64,000 nt of DNA from Bacteroidota bacterium. Its GTDB lineage: Bacteria > Bacteroidota > Ignavibacteria > UBA10030 > UBA6906. Made by a program: the position numbers and the translations under genes. Numbering within the stretch: position 1 is the stretch's first letter; every line of letters starts with the position of its first letter. Under the pieces are notes generated by a model. That model did not search any database. It was not told the DNA's origin and was given only the letters and a program-made list of their open reading frames with translations. Of the stretch, positions 9,097-16,948 are shown piece by piece. The stretch lies in NCBI GenBank assembly GCA_019637975.1, contig JAHBUR010000002.1, forward strand, positions 1 through 64,000, in the 5' to 3' direction.

Positions 9097-9548
9097 TGTC
9101 ACTGCTTCGTGAACTGTATCAGGAAGTCATTCTCGATCATAACAAGAATCCCCGCAACTTCCGCATCATGGAAGATGCGACGAAGCATGTCGAGGGATAC
9201 AATCCGCTGTGCGGTGATCACTACACGATTTATGTGAAGATGGAGGGAGATGTAATCAGCGATGTGAGTTTTCAGGGGGCGGGATGCGCTATTTCGAAAT
9301 CGTCGGCCTCCGTCATGACATCGTTATTGAAAGGCAAGTCCAGAAAGGAAGCCGAACAGATGTTCAACGACTTTCACAATCTTGTGAAGGGAGAGTTGAA
9401 TGCCGAGGAGAATCTGGAAACGCTCGGCAAGCTCGCGGCGTTCGCAGGTGTCAGTGAATTTCCGGCGAGAGTGAAGTGTGCAAGTCTCGCCTGGCATACG
9501 CTCCACGCGGCGTTGCATGACGACGCTCAGAGAGTTACAACCGAATGA
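9096..9548 (+). CDS. sufU: SufU zinc-dependent sulfur-transfer protein
   Basis: IscU-fold partner of SufS that accepts persulfide sulfur. The 150 residues contain Cys in NPLCGD (about 39), GAGCAISKSSASVM (about 63) and RVKCASLAWHTL (about 128), matching the zinc ligands of SufU. The insertion between the second and third cysteine typical of SufU over IscU is present. Start and stop both overlap neighbours (TGATG with sufS, ATGA with sufT). Confidence 0.93.
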   Translation: MSLLRELYQEVILDHNKNPRNFRIMEDATKHVEGYNPLCGDHYTIYVKMEGDVISDVSFQGAGCAISKSSASVMTSLLKGKSRKEAEQMFNDFHNLVKGELNAEENLETLGKLAAFAGVSEFPARVKCASLAWHTLHAALHDDAQRVTTE

Positions 9549-9952
9549 GTGAAGAGGGTGAAATAATGGAAGAAGAAAAGAGCCGGCAAGTCGAAGACGG
9601 CGTATCAGGAAACGGGCAAACCGAAGTGCGGGAGTTGAGCACAATCGAGCAGAGCATTATTCATAACAATGCCATCGAGGCAATCAAAACCTGCTACGAC
9701 CCGGAAATCCCGGTTAACATCTACGAGCTGGGATTGATTTACGATGTGAAAGTGGCGGCAGACGGCGGTGTGCTGGTGTTAATGACGCTGACGTCGCCGC
9801 ATTGTCCCGCTGCCCAATCCTTGCCGCGGGAAGTGGAAGCAAAAGTCAAAGCCATAACGAATGTGACGCAGGCGGTTGTGAAGGTCGTTTGGGACCCGCA
9901 ATGGAATCCGAGCATGATGACCGAAGCTGCAAGACTTGAATTGGGTTTCTGA
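9545..9952 (+). CDS. sufT: SufT-like Fe-S assembly factor (DUF59/MIP18 family)
   Basis: Small protein of the MIP18 (DUF59) family, which helps mature Fe-S proteins. The 135 residues have a charged, variable first 38 residues and then the conserved domain with CYDPEIPVNIYELGLIYDV, TSPHCPAAQSLP (with the conserved Cys) and a WDPQWNPSMMT end. ATG 9545 overlaps the sufU stop; ATG 9566 with a purine-rich stretch before it is a plausible alternative. Confidence 0.9.
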   Translation: MSEEGEIMEEEKSRQVEDGVSGNGQTEVRELSTIEQSIIHNNAIEAIKTCYDPEIPVNIYELGLIYDVKVAADGGVLVLMTLTSPHCPAAQSLPREVEAKVKAITNVTQAVVKVVWDPQWNPSMMTEAARLELGF

Positions 9953-9980
9953 GAATCGTATGAATCAAGAAGGAGAAATG

Positions 9981-10355
9981 ATGGAAACAACCGTAACAAA
10001 CATCCCCGTACGACCTGAGTTGAATGAAGAGATTGTGCTTACGGAAAAAGCTGCACATCAGGTGCGCAAGCTGAAAGCGGAGAACAGTATTCCCGAGCAT
10101 CACGGCTTGCGGCTTGGCGTGAAGGGCGGAGGCTGCTCGGGCATGACGTACGTTCTCGCGTTTGACGAGAAGCCGAAAGAGAATGACAAAATCATGGAGC
10201 AACTCGGCATTCAAATGTTTGTTGATCCGAAAAGTTTGTTCTTCCTTTCGGGAACCGTTCTCGATTTCAGCGACGGGTTGAACGGAAAAGGCTTCGTGTT
10301 CAACAATCCGCAAGCGGCGAAAACCTGCGGCTGCGGACAGTCGTTCGGCGTTTAG
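9981..10355 (+). CDS. A-type Fe-S carrier (SufA/IscA/HesB family)
   Basis: Delivers assembled clusters to client proteins. The conserved cysteines are in GGGCSGMTY and in TCGCGQSF at the C-terminus, which is the CX-n-CGC pattern of A-type carriers. I chose ATG 9981 because GAAGGAG lies at 9969-9975 with 5-base spacing; in-frame ATGs at 9960 and 9978 are possible. The protein is 124 residues. It is the last gene of the SUF operon. Whether it is SufA-, IscA- or ErpA-like cannot be settled here. Confidence 0.9.
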   Translation: METTVTNIPVRPELNEEIVLTEKAAHQVRKLKAENSIPEHHGLRLGVKGGGCSGMTYVLAFDEKPKENDKIMEQLGIQMFVDPKSLFFLSGTVLDFSDGLNGKGFVFNNPQAAKTCGCGQSFGV

Positions 10356-10404
10356 TATTCAGCATCATCTCGGGCTTTTCCCTGTTCATTTCTATTCGAA
10401 AAAC

Positions 10405-11148
10405 ATGAAACGACGTAACTTCATCAAAACTGTGGCAGCATCCGGAGCGGTTGCTGCCGCTTCACCGCTTGTGCATATTCAATCAATTCTATATCAATCA
10501 ACACAAACTAAGGAGAACCACATGGCATACGAGTGGAAATTCAATCCCCGTCCGTACTCTGACGAAGAAGCAAAGAAACTTCTTGCGAACGTCATCGATG
10601 CGGAGACAACAGATTGGCACTACAATACACACCACAAAGGGTACGTTACCGCACTCAATACGATCGAGAAAGAACTTGAAACCGCGGATCGCTCGAAGGC
10701 AAACGGCAACTACAGTCAGATAGGCGAGCTGAAGCGCCGCACAACGTGGAATCATGCCGGAACGCTTTTGCATGACATCTACTGGGATGTGATGGGCGGC
10801 GACGGCGATGTTTCGAAGGGCCCGGAAATCAAGGCAGCCATTGAGAAGGAATTCGGTTCCGTTGACGCATGGAAAGCAGATTTCAAAGCCGGCGCCGTTT
10901 CGGCAAAGCTGAGCGGTTGGGGCGTGTTGGTGTACGATATGCTTTACTCGAAGCGGCTTCTCAACGTGACGGTCGACGAGCATCACTATGGCGCAATCTG
11001 GGGCGGCATTCCGTTGATTCCGTGCGATGTGTTCGAGCATGCCTACTACCACAAAGATGGCCCGAAGCGCGCGGCATACATCGATAACTTTCTCGCCAAC
11101 CTTCACTGGGGAAGAATAAACGAACGGTACAAGAAGTTCGCGAAGTAG
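10405..11148 (+). CDS. Fe/Mn superoxide dismutase with possible Tat signal
   Basis: Converts superoxide to hydrogen peroxide and oxygen. The metal ligands are visible as His72 (WHYNTHH), His123 (LLHDIYWD), Asp208 and His212 (CDVFEHAYY). The first 39 residues look like a twin-arginine signal (RRNFIK followed by an Ala-rich stretch), which would send the enzyme to the periplasm. However, a second in-frame ATG at 10522 has a much better ribosome binding site (AAGGAG at 10510-10515, 6-base spacing) and would give a 208-residue cytoplasmic form. ATG 10405 has no clear binding site. Both starts may be used. Confidence 0.93.
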   Translation: MKRRNFIKTVAASGAVAAASPLVHIQSILYQSTQTKENHMAYEWKFNPRPYSDEEAKKLLANVIDAETTDWHYNTHHKGYVTALNTIEKELETADRSKANGNYSQIGELKRRTTWNHAGTLLHDIYWDVMGGDGDVSKGPEIKAAIEKEFGSVDAWKADFKAGAVSAKLSGWGVLVYDMLYSKRLLNVTVDEHHYGAIWGGIPLIPCDVFEHAYYHKDGPKRAAYIDNFLANLHWGRINERYKKFAK

Positions 11149-11162
11149 TCTTCCATTCTGTT

Positions 11163-11215
11163 GCACCCGGGTCAGTCCCGCCTTCCAGCGATGGCAGCCT
11201 GGGTGCTCGGTTTTT
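11163..11215 (+). terminator. Terminator after superoxide dismutase
   Basis: GCACCCGGG (11163-11171) can pair with CCTGGGTGC (11198-11206) over 9 positions including one G-T pair, with a 26-base loop, followed by TCGG and five T. It ends the dismutase transcript 15 bases after its stop. Confidence 0.6.
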
Positions 11216-11219
11216 CCAA

Positions 11220-11248
11220 TTGATGTTCTACGCCTTTTTTTCTATCAT
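11220..11248 (+). promoter_or_regulatory. Sigma-70-like promoter for the LON-domain gene
   Basis: TTGATG (11220-11225), 17 bases, then TATCAT (11243-11248). This puts a start near 11255, about 20 bases before ATG 11275. It lies immediately after the terminator, as expected for a new transcription unit. Confidence 0.5.
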
Positions 11249-11274
11249 GGTGCAGAACGTCGAATGTGAGCAGA

Positions 11275-11901
11275 ATGTCCAAAGAACTGCTGCCGTTGTT
11301 TCCGCTGCAGGTTGTTCTCTTTCCCGATTCTCTTCTTCCGCTTCACATCTTTGAAGAGCGCTACAAGCAACTCATCAACGAATGTTGGGACGAGCGAAGA
11401 GAGTTCGGCATCAATCTCGTGCAGCACAGCGAGATGGCAAAAGTGGGCTGTACCGCTGAAGTGCGTGAGGTGGTGAAGAAATACAATGACGGAAAAATGG
11501 ATATTCTTGTGCGGGGGAGCCGACGTTACTTGCTGGCGAATCTGGTGATGAGTTCATCACAGTACAGCGTGGGTCGCATCAACGTGTTGAAAGATCAACA
11601 CGAGGTGCCGGACACAGCCCTTGCAATGGACACGATTCGCCTGCATAACGAACTCGTTCGAATTGTGTACAGGGATGATGCATTCACGATTGAATGGGAC
11701 GAACGCAACCCGATACTCTCCTTCCGAATCGCACAGAAAGCTGGAATGGAACTCGCCCATCGGCAGGAAGTACTTGAACAGAATTCAGAAAACCAGAGAC
11801 TGGCGCTTCTCCACAAATACTTCGTTGAAGTCATCCCGCGACTTGAGCGGCTTGGCGAAGTAGAACGGATCATTAAAAGTGACGGATATCGTATCAACTA
11901 A
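11275..11901 (+). CDS. LON substrate-binding-domain protein
   Basis: A stand-alone version of the N-terminal domain of Lon protease (PF02190 type), without the ATPase or peptidase parts. LPLFPLQVVLFPDSLLPLHI followed by FEERY is the family hallmark at the N-terminus. The later part is helical and charged. At 208 residues it is the usual length for these single-domain proteins, whose role is not well established. ATG 11275 is preferred over GTG 11266. A short basic protein follows 14 bases later. Confidence 0.85.
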   Translation: MSKELLPLFPLQVVLFPDSLLPLHIFEERYKQLINECWDERREFGINLVQHSEMAKVGCTAEVREVVKKYNDGKMDILVRGSRRYLLANLVMSSSQYSVGRINVLKDQHEVPDTALAMDTIRLHNELVRIVYRDDAFTIEWDERNPILSFRIAQKAGMELAHRQEVLEQNSENQRLALLHKYFVEVIPRLERLGEVERIIKSDGYRIN

Positions 11902-11915
11902 TCTCGAGGAAACGG

Positions 11916-12017
11916 ATGAACAAGAAAAAACGAGTGGCACGGCTGAAGCACAAAAAGGCGATCGAGCGAACGAAAGCCAAACGCAGAGCCGGACTGCAGA
12001 AGAAGAAGACAGCATAA
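11916..12017 (+). CDS. Very small basic protein (33 residues)
   Basis: A complete short frame encodes a strongly basic peptide that begins MNKKKRVARLKHKKA and ends QKKKTA. About half the residues are Lys or Arg. GAGGAA lies 4 bases before the ATG, and a strong terminator hairpin follows the stop by 2 bases, so the frame has the layout of a real gene at the end of a transcript. Peptides of this composition resemble small ribosome-associated proteins, but I cannot name it. Confidence 0.65.
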   Translation: MNKKKRVARLKHKKAIERTKAKRRAGLQKKKTA

Positions 12018-12019
12018 AC

Positions 12020-12052
12020 TGCAAGAGGGTGACTGCGAGGTCACCTTTTGCA
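12020..12052 (+). terminator. Intrinsic terminator after the small basic gene
   Basis: A stem of about 13 pairs with one bulge: TGCAAGAGGGTGAC (12020-12033), loop TGCGAG, then GTCACCTTTTGCA (12040-12052). The T-run is inside the descending arm. folP starts only 18 bases later, so read-through or an internal promoter is needed for folP. Confidence 0.7.
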
Positions 12053-12069
12053 TTGCAGGCGGTTAAGCG

Positions 12070-12930
12070 ATGAGTGACCCGTACATCTTCACATTTGGAA
12101 AACGGGAATACAACCTCTCTTCACGGACCCACATCATGGGGGTTCTGAATGTGACTCCCGACTCGTTTTCTGATGGTGGAAAGTATTTCAATGTTGACGC
12201 TGCGGTTGACCACGGCATGGCAATGATTGATGAGGGAGCCGATATGATCGACGTGGGAGGTGAGTCAACACGTCCCAAGGGAAGTGTTTACGGATCGGGG
12301 GCTGAAGAAGTCGACGTAGAAGAAGAATTGCGGAGAATTCTGCCTGTTGTTGCCCGGCTTGCAAAGCTGACAAACGTGCCGATTTCCGTTGATACGTACA
12401 AGTCCCGCGTTGCAATGCAGGCGCTGGATGCCGGCGCGGTAATTGTCAACGACATCAGCGGCTTGACGATTGACAGAGAAATGGCCGGGGCCGTCGGATC
12501 GAGAAAGGGTTCGTTAATTCTCATGCACATAAAGGGGACGCCCAAGACAATGCAAGAGAATCCGGTCTACGGGAATTTGTTCGGAGAAATCGCCGACTTC
12601 CTTTCAACGGGAATCGAAACGGCACGCAGGGCAGGCATCACGCAAATCTTGATTGATCCGGGGATTGGCTTTGGGAAAACGGTTGAGCACAATCTCCAAC
12701 TTGTCAAAGATATTGGAAAGCTGAAAGGGCTGGGTTGCCCGATTGTGATCGGGGCTTCGCGCAAAAATTTCATCGGAAAGATCCTCAATGTTCCGATTGA
12801 TGAGAGATTGGAAGGATCGCTGGCGGCTGCAGTAGCGGCATCATGGAACGGGGCGCAGGTTGTGCGGGTTCACGACGTAAAAGAGACAAAACGGGCTCTC
12901 ATGATTGCCGATGCAATCAGAAACGCCTAA
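12070..12930 (+). CDS. folP: Dihydropteroate synthase
   Basis: Joins p-aminobenzoate to the pterin diphosphate in folate synthesis. Of the 286 residues, the family blocks are all visible: GVLNVTPDSFSDGG near 24, MIDVGGESTRPKG near 60, ISVDTYKS near 100, VNDISGL, the LIDPGIGFGKT loop near 195 and IGASRKNF near 233, with a C-terminal VRVHDV. It is 12 bases before cdaA, a pairing common in related genomes. Confidence 0.96.
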   Translation: MSDPYIFTFGKREYNLSSRTHIMGVLNVTPDSFSDGGKYFNVDAAVDHGMAMIDEGADMIDVGGESTRPKGSVYGSGAEEVDVEEELRRILPVVARLAKLTNVPISVDTYKSRVAMQALDAGAVIVNDISGLTIDREMAGAVGSRKGSLILMHIKGTPKTMQENPVYGNLFGEIADFLSTGIETARRAGITQILIDPGIGFGKTVEHNLQLVKDIGKLKGLGCPIVIGASRKNFIGKILNVPIDERLEGSLAAAVAASWNGAQVVRVHDVKETKRALMIADAIRNA

Positions 12931-12942
12931 CATCTGACGTGA

Positions 12943-13761
12943 ATGGTTGAACTTTTCAAAATAGGCTTCCTTTCTTTCACGCTCGTTGACTTGCTCGACG
13001 TGGCACTCGTGTCGTTTATCTTCTATCGCCTCTATCTGGTGATGAGGGGAACAATCGCCGCGCAGATTTTCGTCGGGCTTGTACTGATTGTGGCCTTCTC
13101 GTTTTTTGCGCAAGCCGTCAACCTGAAGGCCATGGGGTGGATACTCCGAACGCTTACCGATATTTGGGTGATAGCATTTATTATTCTGTTTCAGCCGGAA
13201 TTGCGTCGATTGCTTGTCCTCGTCGGGCGGAATCCCGTTATCCGGTTCTTCATAAAGACCAATGTCGATGAATCCATTGACGAAGTTGTTGCCGCGGTTA
13301 CTGAACTCTCGCGAAAAAAACAGGGGGCTTTAATCGTTTTCATTCGTGCCACGGGCATCAAAATTCACATGGAGTCGGGGACGAAAATGGAGGCAATCGT
13401 TAGCCGATCCCTGATTCTCTCCATCTTCAATCCCAAATCACCATTGCACGACGGCGCAATTGTCATTAAGGATAGGTTGATCGAAGCCGCGCGTTGCATT
13501 CTGCCGCTTTCGTACACGGCGGAATGGGAGGGAGTTCCGCTTGGCACCCGGCATCGTGCCGCGCTCGGCATTTCGGAACAGGCCGACGTTGTCGTGTTGG
13601 TGGTGTCGGAGGAGACGGGAATTGTCTCGATTGCGGAGGGTGGATTGCTCACTCGCGGGCTTAGCCCCGCCGTGTTGCGTCGTGAACTCAAAGAGCGTCT
13701 CTCGATGGAACCTGACCACTCGTTCAGTTCGATCATGAAACTTGTACGAAATTCCAATTGA
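12943..13761 (+). CDS. cdaA: Diadenylate cyclase CdaA
   Basis: Membrane-bound enzyme that makes c-di-AMP from two ATP. Residues about 10-85 contain three hydrophobic segments. The DisA_N catalytic domain follows with PLHDGAIVI (the DGA motif, near 168) and GTRHRAALG (the RHR motif, near 200). The ELSRKKQGALIVF segment is also typical. The 272 residues match the family. It sits between folP and pcm. c-di-AMP usually controls potassium and osmotic balance. Confidence 0.95.
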   Translation: MVELFKIGFLSFTLVDLLDVALVSFIFYRLYLVMRGTIAAQIFVGLVLIVAFSFFAQAVNLKAMGWILRTLTDIWVIAFIILFQPELRRLLVLVGRNPVIRFFIKTNVDESIDEVVAAVTELSRKKQGALIVFIRATGIKIHMESGTKMEAIVSRSLILSIFNPKSPLHDGAIVIKDRLIEAARCILPLSYTAEWEGVPLGTRHRAALGISEQADVVVLVVSEETGIVSIAEGGLLTRGLSPAVLRRELKERLSMEPDHSFSSIMKLVRNSN

Positions 13762-13770
13762 AAAGGCGGA

Positions 13771-14412
13771 TTGTTGGGAAGATTTGACGACGAATTGCTG
13801 GGGATGATCTCTTTGCTGAAGGACAGGGGGATTACCGACTCCCTCCTTTTGCGCAGCATGTTAACAGTCAAACGCCACCTGTTCGTTCCGGAGCCCTTCA
13901 CGAGTCGAGCCTACGAGGATTCCGCGTTACCCATTGGGATGCAGCAAACCATCTCCCAGCCATACACTGTTGCTTTTATGACGCAGGCACTGGGCGTGAA
14001 GGCGGGCGACAAGGTTCTGGAAATCGGAACAGGCTCGGGATATCAGGCCGCGGTTCTTGCGGAAATGGGGGCGAGAGTATTCACCATTGAACGCCATGCC
14101 GAATTACTGAGCGGAGCACGACGGCTCTTCGACAGACTGAACTACCGCATTGCCTCGAAAGCGGGAGACGGCACAGTGGGGTGGAATGAGTTTGCCCCTT
14201 TCAACGGTATTATCGTTACGGCGGGAGCTCCCGATGTTCCCGAACCGCTCATGAAACAACTCGACAACGGCGGAAAACTCGTTATTCCGGTTGGTGATCT
14301 TGACTTTCAGACTCTCATGGTTGTGACGCGTTTGGGTGAGAAATTTGAACGCAAGGAAATTCACGGTTTCAAGTTCGTGCCCCTCATCGGAAAAATGGGA
14401 TGGAGCCGGTAA
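13771..14412 (+). CDS. pcm: Protein-L-isoaspartate O-methyltransferase
   Basis: Repairs aged proteins by methylating isoaspartyl residues with S-adenosylmethionine. Motifs are QQTISQPYTVAFMTQ near 52-66, the SAM-binding VLEIGTGSGYQAAVL near 80-94, and LVIPVGDLDFQ. Start is taken as TTG 13771 (or the adjacent TTG 13774), because homologues have about ten residues before the ISLLKDRGI block; GGCGGA lies just upstream. ATG 13804 would give a shorter form. It overlaps miaA by 13 bases. Confidence 0.92.
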   Translation: MLGRFDDELLGMISLLKDRGITDSLLLRSMLTVKRHLFVPEPFTSRAYEDSALPIGMQQTISQPYTVAFMTQALGVKAGDKVLEIGTGSGYQAAVLAEMGARVFTIERHAELLSGARRLFDRLNYRIASKAGDGTVGWNEFAPFNGIIVTAGAPDVPEPLMKQLDNGGKLVIPVGDLDFQTLMVVTRLGEKFERKEIHGFKFVPLIGKMGWSR

Positions 14413-15356
14413 CGTTCGCAACGAAGCGGAAAGTGCCTGTTCTCGTCGGACCCACCGCCTCGGGCAAGACGGATGTTGCCATGGAATTGGCCAAGCGTAC
14501 CGACGGCGAGATCCTCTCCGCAGATTCAAGGCAAATCTATAAACACCTCACTATCGGAACGGCAAAACCCTCAGCGCTTCGACTCTCTTCGGTCAAACAT
14601 CATTTCGTAGATATTCTCACACCCGATCAGGAATTTAGTGCTGGAGAATTTGGTGAGAAGGGGAGAATCATCATTGATGAGATTTTTTCCCGCAACAAGA
14701 TGCCTGTTGTTGTAGGCGGATCGGGACTCTACATTCAATCGCTGATTGACGGTTTCTTTGAAGGGCCGGGCGCCGATAAGGATTTCAGGAAAATCCTTGA
14801 TCAGCGAGTTGCATCGGGTGAACTTCGTGTTTTGATCGAGGAACTTCGTCGTGTTGATCCTGTATCAGCGGAACGGATCGATCCGACAAAACCAAGACGA
14901 ATTGTCCGGGCGCTGGAAGTGTTTCACATTACCGGGAAAGCTCTTTCGCAACTTCATCAGGAATTCCGGATCGAAATCCGTTTTACTCCCCTGCTCTTCG
15001 GATTGGAGTGGGAACGGACGAAACTGTACGACCGCATCAACCGACGATGCGAAGCAATGCTTGACGAAGGACTCTTGAAAGAAATCGATTTGTTGGAACG
15101 ATGCGGATACTCATCCTCATTCAATGCACTTAACACAGTCGGCTATGCTGAAGCGTTTGCATACCGGCGCGGCGACATTTCGTATGATGAGATGCTCCGG
15201 CTCTTCAAGCAGAATTCCCGCCGGTATGCCAAACGCCAGCTGACCTGGTTCCGGCGCGACGCAAGAATCAAGTGGCTGAAGTGTGACGAAACAACTGATT
15301 ACGGGCAACTCGCCGACACCATCTACCAACAGCTATTGGGACAACGCGGGGAGTGA
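14400..15356 (+). CDS. miaA: tRNA dimethylallyltransferase
   Basis: Adds a dimethylallyl group to A37 of tRNAs that read UNN codons. The 318 residues include the P-loop VGPTASGKTDVA (about 16-27), SADSRQIYKHLTIGTAKP, HHFVDILTP and VVGGSGLYIQSL, and the late QLTWFRRD motif. The ATG lies inside the pcm coding region, and the stop overlaps the GTG of the next gene (GTGA). Confidence 0.96.
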   Translation: MEPVTFATKRKVPVLVGPTASGKTDVAMELAKRTDGEILSADSRQIYKHLTIGTAKPSALRLSSVKHHFVDILTPDQEFSAGEFGEKGRIIIDEIFSRNKMPVVVGGSGLYIQSLIDGFFEGPGADKDFRKILDQRVASGELRVLIEELRRVDPVSAERIDPTKPRRIVRALEVFHITGKALSQLHQEFRIEIRFTPLLFGLEWERTKLYDRINRRCEAMLDEGLLKEIDLLERCGYSSSFNALNTVGYAEAFAYRRGDISYDEMLRLFKQNSRRYAKRQLTWFRRDARIKWLKCDETTDYGQLADTIYQQLLGQRGE

Positions 15357-16603
15357 AACGCTTACTCTACATTCTGTTGGTTCTTCTCTTGCTGTTTCCA
15401 TTGGCACTGGTTACAGTCCTGTTTCTCGCCGTTGATAATGAGATGAAAGTGAATCGCGTTGCAGAAATTACTCCAGCCAGCATCGGCCGGGCGAGGGAAA
15501 TTCTCAGAGAAAATGATCCCCGCACATTGCGGTCCGGGCAGCGGCAAATGGTGGCAATCGACCAACGGGATCTTGATCTTACCGCCAACTACCTTGTCAA
15601 TCGGTACGCCGGAGGAGGGGCGCGCATCACGCTGGAAGAGGAGAAGCTGGTTCTGACGGCAAGTGTTCAATTGCCGTCCAATCCGATTGGGAAATATGCA
15701 AATATCGAAGCTTCTGTTGTAGAGAGCGGTTCCGGTTTGCAACTGAAGAGTTTGCGGATCGGCAGTCTTCCCTTGCCTGCTTGGGTTGCAAATCGCTTGA
15801 TTCAGTTCGGTATTGGAGAACTGCAAAAGCACGTCAAGTATAGTGTTGCCACAGACATGGTAAAGAAGGTCGATATTTCATCCGGTACGCTTGAGGTCGC
15901 ATACGAGTGGCAGGACGGGTTGCCGGACAGACTTCGCAACGTGTTTGTGACGCAACAGGAGCAAGAACGCCTCCAAGCATATCATTCCCTTCTTGTCGAG
16001 ACAATCCGCCCGTTGTCCGGAAAGAATATTCCACTTACCAATCTTCTGATCCCTATCTTCTCTCTGAGTCAGGAACGTTCATTACGAGGGGACGCGATAG
16101 CCGAGAATAGATCGGCAATTCTTCTTCTCGCAACGTACGTTACCGGCAGAGGCTTTCACCGGCTGGTTCCCGCGTCAAGAGAGTGGCCTCAGCCTTCCCG
16201 ATACACAGTCACACTTAACGGCAGGGATGATCTGGCGAAGCACTTTATTGTCTCGGCAGCGATTGCCGCCCATGCCGGTTCGCCACTCTCGGATGCGATC
16301 GGCCTGTACAAGGAACTGTCGGATGCGAAAGGAGGCAGCGGGTTCTCGTTCAGCGACATTTGTGCAGATAAGGCCGGAACGCGTTTCGGCGAGATGGCCG
16401 CCCGAAGTGCAGTGTCCGCACGGGAACTGCAAGACCGATTGAAAGGAGGCACGGTGGATTTGATTCCGGCGACGCTTGATTTGCCGGACTTCTTGTCAAA
16501 ACAGGTCTTTGCGCGCCGATTCGGCGGGCCAGGTGATCAGCGATATGAAGAACTGATGCAGGAGATTGATCGACGCATTGACCTGCTGACTCTGTATCAG
16601 TGA
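15353..16603 (+). CDS. Membrane-anchored conserved protein of unknown function
   Basis: 416 residues starting with GTG that overlaps the miaA stop. Residues 4-26 form one strong hydrophobic segment after KR, so the remainder is probably periplasmic. Conserved-looking blocks are SLPLPAWVANRL near 142, GFSFSDICADKAGTRFGE near 325 and VDLIPATLDLPDF near 373. Similar large proteins occur as unannotated conserved families in other Gram-negative bacteria, but I know of no function. It ends the transcript that begins near folP. Confidence 0.75.
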   Translation: MKRLLYILLVLLLLFPLALVTVLFLAVDNEMKVNRVAEITPASIGRAREILRENDPRTLRSGQRQMVAIDQRDLDLTANYLVNRYAGGGARITLEEEKLVLTASVQLPSNPIGKYANIEASVVESGSGLQLKSLRIGSLPLPAWVANRLIQFGIGELQKHVKYSVATDMVKKVDISSGTLEVAYEWQDGLPDRLRNVFVTQQEQERLQAYHSLLVETIRPLSGKNIPLTNLLIPIFSLSQERSLRGDAIAENRSAILLLATYVTGRGFHRLVPASREWPQPSRYTVTLNGRDDLAKHFIVSAAIAAHAGSPLSDAIGLYKELSDAKGGSGFSFSDICADKAGTRFGEMAARSAVSARELQDRLKGGTVDLIPATLDLPDFLSKQVFARRFGGPGDQRYEELMQEIDRRIDLLTLYQ

Positions 16604-16948
16604 ATAGTGACGTCGCTTATTTCTGCGATACTCCATTTCCCAAGAGCAGGCTGATTTGGCGTTATCTTGACAATGTCACCCATCTCCGTTAGATTGAATG
16701 CAACTCGTTGTCAAACGATTGTTCTTCAAGAAACTGACAATCCCATTTCGACATTTGGTTGCCTTAACTTATGATGAGGAGCAGAGATTTGCTTCCTCTC
16801 TTGAGAAAAGAGTCGCTCCAACCCTGAATAACACTACAACCGCAAAGAACTCTCGCCTCATCACTTGTAGAACTACATCCAAGAAGAGTCACGAACCTAT
16901 TTCATTAATGACTCCCATTGCGCGACGCCGAAAATTGCAGGGATGTAC
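16604..16948 (+). other. Intergenic region ahead of the defence-like operon
   Basis: This 345-base stretch has no convincing gene. It contains a near-consensus promoter at 16667-16695 and then about 245 bases of leader before the SIR2-like/TIR gene. An 84-residue frame at 16698-16952 begins at the expected transcription start, has no ribosome binding site and no recognisable domain, and I do not accept it. No strong hairpin was seen in the leader. Confidence 0.6.
16667..16695 (+). promoter_or_regulatory. Near-consensus promoter of the SIR2-like/TIR-STAND-OmpA operon
   Basis: TTGACA (16667-16672), 17 bases, then TAGATT (16690-16695). The start would be near 16702, leaving a leader of about 245 bases. 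It is the only strong match between miaA's downstream gene and the SIR2-like/TIR gene. Confidence 0.6.

Noticed and set aside
11879..12073. 64-residue frame over the end of the LON-domain gene
   Set aside because: It is out of frame with the 33-residue basic gene, which has a ribosome binding site and terminator.
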